Part shown: positions 59,678-64,000 of the stretch, one piece after another
How positions within the stretch are numbered: position 1 is the stretch's first letter
Layout of the letters: every line of letters begins with the position of its first letter
NCBI RefSeq assembly: GCF_000494755.1
Contig: NC_022657.1
Span: 2,828,001 to 2,892,000, forward strand
From: Amorphoplanes friuliensis DSM 7358
GTDB taxonomy: Bacteria > Actinomycetota > Actinomycetes > Mycobacteriales > Micromonosporaceae
DNA: 64,000 nucleotides
Reading direction: 5' to 3'
Notes under the pieces: model-generated
What the model saw: the letters and a program-made list of their open reading frames with translations, nothing else
Told to the model about the DNA's origin: nothing
The model's database searches: none
Made by a program: the position numbers and the translations under genes

Positions 59678-60217
59678 TCACGAGGCGAAAGCTTCGCGCT
59701 CGCACTTCTGCCATTCGGCCGAGTTCGCGTCCCCGTTCGGACCGATCGAGGTGAGCCCGAACTCCCCGGTCACCGGGTCCGGCGCGGTCAGCTTGTACCC
59801 CTCCCGCTTCGCGCACTGGTAGAACTCCCGCTGGTTGTCCTTGAACGCCGCCATGTCGGTGCGTTTGAGGACGTCCTGCTGCGTCTCCGGCATCTTCGCC
59901 AGGCAGGCCTTCATGACCGGATCGGTCCCATCGAAGCCCTTGCGGAACCACTGCCACGCATCCTCGTCCTGGTAATCGGGACCGCCGCGCTTCGCCAGGC
60001 AGGCGACCCACGGCTGGGCGATCACCTTGATGTCCTCCTCGGTGGCGTCGATCGGCACGATCGGACGCTCGGTCCCGGCCTTGGCAGCCGCGCTGCTCGG
60101 GGCCGCCGCGCTCTGCAGGGTCGCCACCGCCGGAGCATCCGCCTGCTCGGCACCGGAACAGCCGCCCAGCAGAACGAGCAGACTCAACGCCACGAATTTC
60201 CCTGTCATCCGTTTCAT
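59678..60217 (-). CDS. Secreted lipoprotein of unknown function
   Basis: 179 residues from the ATG at 60217 (a GTG at 60232 would add five). The signal MKRMTGKFVALSLLVLLGGC ends in a lipobox with Cys20. An Ala-rich linker precedes a small domain with four Cys (VACLAKRGG, VMKACLAKMP, FYQCAKREGYK, WQKCEREAF), presumably two disulfides. It is divergent from the response-regulator gene. Small lipoproteins of this kind often sit next to VanR/VanS-like systems that control adaptor-ABC exporters, as here, but no family is recognised. Confidence 0.75.
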   Translation of the reverse strand: MKRMTGKFVALSLLVLLGGCSGAEQADAPAVATLQSAAAPSSAAAKAGTERPIVPIDATEEDIKVIAQPWVACLAKRGGPDYQDEDAWQWFRKGFDGTDPVMKACLAKMPETQQDVLKRTDMAAFKDNQREFYQCAKREGYKLTAPDPVTGEFGLTSIGPNGDANSAEWQKCEREAFAS

Positions 60218-60322
60218 GGGGCGCACCGTCACAGGTGAATGTCAGGAGGTCGTTAGCCTCGACGGCCGGGGCCTCAATGTTCGGAAGCTGTTAGGTTTCG
60301 GGCCGCGACGTCGTACGGCTCC

Positions 60323-60328
60323 TATAGT
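60323..60328 (+). promoter_or_regulatory. -10 element of the response-regulator gene
   Basis: TATAGT lies seven bases before the GTG start, so transcription would begin at or next to the start codon, giving a leaderless mRNA. No clear -35 is visible. Confidence 0.55.
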
Positions 60329-60335
60329 CGTCGCC

Positions 60336-61016
60336 GTGTGCGCATATCTGCTGGTCGCGGAGGATGACCGAGGCCAGGCCGAGGTGCTGCGCCGTTACCT
60401 GGTCGCCGAGGGCCACGAGACGGCCGTGGTGCACGACGGCCGCACCGCCCTGGAGCGGGTCAGGCAGCGCGCACCGCATCTGCTCGTGCTCGACGTGATG
60501 ATGCCCGGCCTCGACGGCCTCAGCCTGTGCCGGATCCTCCGGCGGGAGTCCGACGTCCCGATCCTCATGCTCACCGCCCGGTCCAGCGAGAACGACCTGC
60601 TGACCGGCCTGGATCTGGGCGCCGACGACTACCTCACCAAGCCGTACAGCCCGCGGGAACTTCTGGCGCGTACCCGGGCCCTGTTGCGGCGCAGCCGGGG
60701 CAGCACGCCCGTGCTGACCATCGGCCGGATCGTCGTCGACACGACCCGGCACGAGGTGAGCGCCGACGGCAGGCCGGTGGAGTGCACGCCGGGCGAGTTC
60801 GCGCTTCTTGCGGCGATGGCCGCTCAGCCGGACCGGGTGTTCACCCGCGCTCAGCTGCTGCAGCACACCAACGGGGTCGAGCGGGACTCGATCGAACGCA
60901 CCATCGACGTGCACGTGCTCAACCTGCGCCGCAAGATCGAGCCGAACCCACGCCGTCCGTCCCGCCTGCTCACCGTGTACGGCCTCGGATACAAGCTCAC
61001 GGCCGGGCCCGGCTGA
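60336..61016 (+). CDS. Response regulator, OmpR/PhoB class
   Basis: 226 residues from the GTG at 60336; the receiver domain follows directly (YLLVAEDDRGQAEVLRRYLVAEGHE). Phospho-acceptor Asp near residue 53 in LLVLDVMMPGLDGLS; TARSSENDLLTGLDLGADDYLTKPYSPREL completes the domain. The winged helix ends IDVHVLNLRRKIEPNPRRPSRLLTVYGLGYKL. The kinase ATG overlaps by one base (TGATG). It probably controls the adaptor/transporter genes that follow. Confidence 0.92.
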   Translation: MCAYLLVAEDDRGQAEVLRRYLVAEGHETAVVHDGRTALERVRQRAPHLLVLDVMMPGLDGLSLCRILRRESDVPILMLTARSSENDLLTGLDLGADDYLTKPYSPRELLARTRALLRRSRGSTPVLTIGRIVVDTTRHEVSADGRPVECTPGEFALLAAMAAQPDRVFTRAQLLQHTNGVERDSIERTIDVHVLNLRRKIEPNPRRPSRLLTVYGLGYKLTAGPG

Positions 61017-62803
61017 TGGACGGCGTACCGCTGCACCGGAGCCTGATCTTCCGCCTGCTGATCGCCTCGCTGACCATCGCGGTGGTCGCGGTCGTGGCCA
61101 CGTCCTGGATCGCCTCGCAGTCGACCTCACGCACCATTCAGCAGCAGCTGGGCCAGTCGTTGAGCGACGACAAGAGCGTGTACGACGAGTTGCTCGGCTA
61201 CGCGGCGACGCACCGCGACTGGTCCGGTGTCACACCGCTGGTCGGCTCGCTGGCGAGCAGGCTGAACCGCCGGGTCACCCTGATGACGGAAGCCCGGCAG
61301 GTCATCGCCGACTCGCAGGCCGGGCCGGCGCTGTCGGCCACCCGCCCGTCCGCCACCGTCGACCCCCTCGCGGTCGATCTGTCGATCACCGGTGGTGTCA
61401 ACCGCATCGACCAGCGTGTCATCGGCCCGTACAGGTTGCCGGCGGCTGAGCAGAAGCAGCTGCGTGACGAGCTGAACGCCTCACTGGACTGCCTGCGCCA
61501 GTACGACTACGACGGAACGATCGTCGCCGGCCCGCACGCTCGCGGCCGGCTTCAGGTCACCACGATCGGCAAGTCATCCTTCTCCTGCGGCCTCGTCCCG
61601 CTTCCCACCCGGTCCGAGACCCGGCCGCTGGCGGCGCTGCGCAAGCTGATCGCCTCGTGCGCGAACGAGAAGGACGTCGAGGACGTGCAGCTGGCAGCGG
61701 ACCTCACGGTCGAGGTCCGCGAATCGGACTCGGACACGGGACTGCCCGACCCGAAACGCACCGAACGGGCGGTGGGATGTCTGGAAAAAGCCCGCCGGAC
61801 CCAGCTCGAGGCGTACGTCCCACCGGCGGCTCTGCTGTTCGTCACCGACCCGGCCGACCCGACCGCGCAGCGCGTGCTGCCGTTCACCCGGGCGAATCTC
61901 GTCCGTACCGGGACCGCCACCGTCGTGGTCCTGATCCTCGCGTTCCTGGTCACGATCATGGTCGGGTTGCGTCTGGTCCGGCCGCTGCGATCGCTGGCCG
62001 AGGCCGCCCGGCGATCCTCCGGCAATCAGCGTGTCCCGGTCACCGGACGCGACGAGATCGGCTATCTGGCGGCGGCACTCAACGAGCTGGCCGAGCGCCG
62101 GGAGCAGGCCGAGCTCCAGCGTCAGGCGATGGTCAGCGACGTGGCCCATGAGCTCCGTAATCCGCTGACCAACATCCGCAGCTGGCTGGAGGCGGTGCAG
62201 GACGGCCTGGCCACCGTCGACGGCCGGCTGGTGACCCTGCTGCACGACGAGACCGTGCACCTGCAGCACATTGTGGACGACCTGCGCGATCTCGCCGCGG
62301 CCGATGCGGGCACCCTGCGGATGCATCCCGAACCGGTCTACGTCAACGACTCCGTCACGCAGGTGCTCGATGCCCACCGGCCGAACGCGGCGATTGCCGG
62401 GGTGCAGCTGCGCACCGAGTTCACCGGCGACCCGGAGGTCACCGCCGACCCGGTGCGCCTGCGCCAGATGGTCAGCAACCTGCTGTCCAACGCGATCCGG
62501 CACACCCGGCCCGGTGGCTCGGTCACCGTCCGGACCGGCGTCACCGGCGACCGGCTCACCGTCGCGGTCGCCGACACCGGTGACGGCATCGCCCCGGACG
62601 ACCTGGACAAGGTCTTCGAACGGTTCTGGCGCGCCGACAGCTCCCGCACCCGCGCGACTGGTGGCAGCGGGCTCGGGCTTCCGATCGCGCGTCAGATCGC
62701 CGAGGCCCACGGCGGCGGGATCACCGTCATCAGCACTCTCGGTGAGGGCACCACGTTCACCGCCACCATCCGCACAGCGACCGCCGTCCTAACAATTTCC
62801 TGA
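61016..62803 (+). CDS. Two-component sensor histidine kinase
   Basis: 595 residues. First membrane helix LLIASLTIAVVAVVATSWIAS, an unusually large extracytoplasmic sensor of about 270 residues with paired Cys (LDCLRQY, FSCGLVP, SCANEK, VGCLEKA), second helix VVVLILAFLVTIMVGLRLV, HAMP, HisKA box MVSDVAHELRNPLTNIRSW with the His near residue 377, and ATPase motifs NLLSNAIRHT, ADTGDGIAPDDLDKVFERFW and GGSGLGLPIARQIAEAHGGG. The Cys-containing sensor suggests a disulfide-stabilised binding domain facing outside. Confidence 0.92.
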   Translation: MDGVPLHRSLIFRLLIASLTIAVVAVVATSWIASQSTSRTIQQQLGQSLSDDKSVYDELLGYAATHRDWSGVTPLVGSLASRLNRRVTLMTEARQVIADSQAGPALSATRPSATVDPLAVDLSITGGVNRIDQRVIGPYRLPAAEQKQLRDELNASLDCLRQYDYDGTIVAGPHARGRLQVTTIGKSSFSCGLVPLPTRSETRPLAALRKLIASCANEKDVEDVQLAADLTVEVRESDSDTGLPDPKRTERAVGCLEKARRTQLEAYVPPAALLFVTDPADPTAQRVLPFTRANLVRTGTATVVVLILAFLVTIMVGLRLVRPLRSLAEAARRSSGNQRVPVTGRDEIGYLAAALNELAERREQAELQRQAMVSDVAHELRNPLTNIRSWLEAVQDGLATVDGRLVTLLHDETVHLQHIVDDLRDLAAADAGTLRMHPEPVYVNDSVTQVLDAHRPNAAIAGVQLRTEFTGDPEVTADPVRLRQMVSNLLSNAIRHTRPGGSVTVRTGVTGDRLTVAVADTGDGIAPDDLDKVFERFWRADSSRTRATGGSGLGLPIARQIAEAHGGGITVISTLGEGTTFTATIRTATAVLTIS

Positions 62804-62827
62804 TCACGGATCGTCACCATCGTCGCC

Positions 62828-63979
62828 ATGCGGAGAATCCGACGACTGCCGGTCTATGCCGCCGTGGTCCTGACTGCGGCCGGCGCGTCCGTCGCCGGTG
62901 TCTGGGCCTGGCGCCGGGACACCACCGCCGCTCCGGCGGCAGCAGCTCCGTCAACGGCGACAGCCGAGATCGTCCGGCAGGATCTGTCGACGAGTGTCTC
63001 GGTCACCGGCAAGTTGGGATACGGCGTGGCCCGCTCGGTGAAAGGAAGCCGGCCCGGCATCGTCACGTGGTTGCCGTCCCCCGGTGCGACGATCCGGCGG
63101 GGATCGGCGCTCTATCGGGTCGACGACGAGCCGGTGCCGGTCTTCTACGGCCGCATCCCGCTCTATCGCAGGCTGGAGAAGCTCAACACCGTCGGGCGTG
63201 ACGTCCGCGTGGTCGCCGACAACCTCGAGGCACTCGGATACGCGGTGGGCCGCCGCTACCGGCCGGGCGATCACGTCCGCCAGACGTCACCCGTGCCACT
63301 CGTACCTGAGGGTGGTGCCCCCTCCGCTCCGCCGGCGTCGCGGACGTCGTGGGTGAAGGTGGGCAAGGGCGAGGACGTGCTCACCACCGCGCTCGTCCGG
63401 GCAGTCGGACGGTGGCAGAACGACATCGGGCTTCCGGCGTCCGGCTCCCTCGGCATTGGTGACGTCGCGGTGCTCGGTGGCGCGGTGCGCGTGGAAAGCA
63501 CAGCAGTGCAGGTGGGGGACAGCGCCGAAGCCGCCCTCCTGGCGGTCACGCCCACGGTCCAAGTGGTCACCATCGAGGCTGAACCCGCCGAGGCCAACGG
63601 CATGAAACGCGGCGAGAAGGTTCAGGTGCACCTGCCCGACGACCGGACCGTGCCCGGACGGGTGAGCCGCGTCGCGACGGCCGTGACCACCGACCCCGAC
63701 ACGCCTCCGAAGCTCACCGTCACCGTCACCCTCGACGATGCCCGCAAGACGGTACGACTGGACGCCGCGCCGGTCGAGGTGGTTCTCCCCGGCAGGAGCC
63801 GTAACGACGTCCTGGTCACACCCGTCGGGGCTCTCGTCGCGCTCGCCGAGGGCGGCTACGCCGTACAGGTTGCGGGTGGAGGTCTGGTCGCGGTGGAGAC
63901 CGGCATGTTCGCGGGCGGGCTGGTCGAGGTCAGCGGGGCCGGCCTCAGTGAGGGAACCCTCGTGGTGACCACCTCATGA
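62828..63979 (+). CDS. Periplasmic-adaptor-like (HlyD/MacA-type) membrane-anchored protein
   Basis: 383 residues. One N-terminal helix (LPVYAAVVLTAAGASVAGVWAW), a biotinyl-lipoyl-like start (IVRQDLSTSVSVTGKLGYG, GIVTWLPSPGATIRRGSALYRVDDEPV), an inserted peptidoglycan-binding-like segment (RVVADNLEALGYAVG ... VRAVGRWQNDIGLPASGSLGIGDVAVLGGAVRV), and the adaptor beta domains (KRGEKVQVHLPDDRTVPGRVSRV, DVLVTPVGALVAL). Such proteins connect ABC exporters to the cell wall in Gram-positives. The next gene's ATG overlaps its stop. Confidence 0.85.
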   Translation: MRRIRRLPVYAAVVLTAAGASVAGVWAWRRDTTAAPAAAAPSTATAEIVRQDLSTSVSVTGKLGYGVARSVKGSRPGIVTWLPSPGATIRRGSALYRVDDEPVPVFYGRIPLYRRLEKLNTVGRDVRVVADNLEALGYAVGRRYRPGDHVRQTSPVPLVPEGGAPSAPPASRTSWVKVGKGEDVLTTALVRAVGRWQNDIGLPASGSLGIGDVAVLGGAVRVESTAVQVGDSAEAALLAVTPTVQVVTIEAEPAEANGMKRGEKVQVHLPDDRTVPGRVSRVATAVTTDPDTPPKLTVTVTLDDARKTVRLDAAPVEVVLPGRSRNDVLVTPVGALVALAEGGYAVQVAGGGLVAVETGMFAGGLVEVSGAGLSEGTLVVTTS

Positions 63980-64000
63980 CAACTGCCGGCACGGCGCCGG
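63976..64000 (+). CDS. Start of next gene, probably ABC exporter ATPase (cut by window edge)
   Basis: Only eight codons are present, MTTAGTAP, from an ATG whose ATGA overlaps the adaptor stop. The order response regulator, kinase, adaptor, ATPase, permease is frequent in actinomycetes, so an ATPase is expected, but nothing in these codons proves it. Confidence 0.4.

Overview
This is a very GC-rich chromosomal window with G/C-ending codons throughout, GTG/TTG starts, many four-base ATGA/GTGA gene overlaps, Tat-type and lipoprotein signals and a high density of one-component regulators. That points to an Actinomycetota genome. The methyl-accepting chemotaxis protein alongside RHS, LacI/CUT1 and MmyB-type genes would fit a motile Micromonosporaceae such as Actinoplanes, but this is inference. 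I found no rRNA, tRNA, CRISPR array, integrase or IS element. There is no gene-free stretch above 300 bases; the longest gap is 40164-40420.

Left region (1-16810). A catabolic block dominates. An extradiol dioxygenase cut by the window edge and a 3-hydroxybutyrate-dehydrogenase-like SDR run on the + strand. A long - strand operon (12739 to about 1524) encodes a meta-cleavage-product-type hydrolase, an FAD hydroxylase, HyuA and HyuB ketone-carboxylase/hydantoinase-like subunits, a complete ribose-type ABC importer (ATPase, permease, binding lipoprotein) and a TetR regulator. Together they look like uptake, activation, hydroxylation, ring opening and hydrolysis of an aromatic or heterocyclic compound. 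Next come a small DUF308-like membrane protein, a GMC oxidoreductase wrecked by an internal deletion, and a mannoside system: MFS transporter, TetR and GH38 alpha-mannosidase, sharing two near-identical operator palindromes.

Middle region (20079-40163). This is a string of small regulator-plus-enzyme modules, most with a visible inverted repeat between regulator and target: DJ-1/PfpI protein, MerR/enoyl-CoA hydratase, AraC/isochorismatase, an OmpR-type two-component system followed by a DUF2079 membrane protein (both preceded by a CTGAAG..CTTCAG repeat), MmyB-type XRE/SDR, a SnoaL-like protein, a LacI-controlled set (esterase, CUT1 sugar importer without ATPase, SGNH esterase), MarR/quinone oxidoreductase, and TetR/TetX-like monooxygenase.

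Right region (40421-64000). It holds a methyl-accepting chemotaxis protein, a 1082-residue secreted RHS/YD-repeat protein whose ribosome binding site lies in a large hairpin, a secreted GH71/99-like glycosidase with a beta-trefoil tail, a truncated F420-type reductase, SDR/TetR, an acyltransferase - ECF sigma - anti-sigma-like operon, an S1 protease, AKR/TetR, a DUF4173-like polytopic protein with a tandem-repeat-encoded Pro/Ala/Thr tail, an LLM flavin enzyme, a TM2 protein, a large polytopic membrane protein, and a second two-component system leading into an adaptor protein and the first codons of a further gene.
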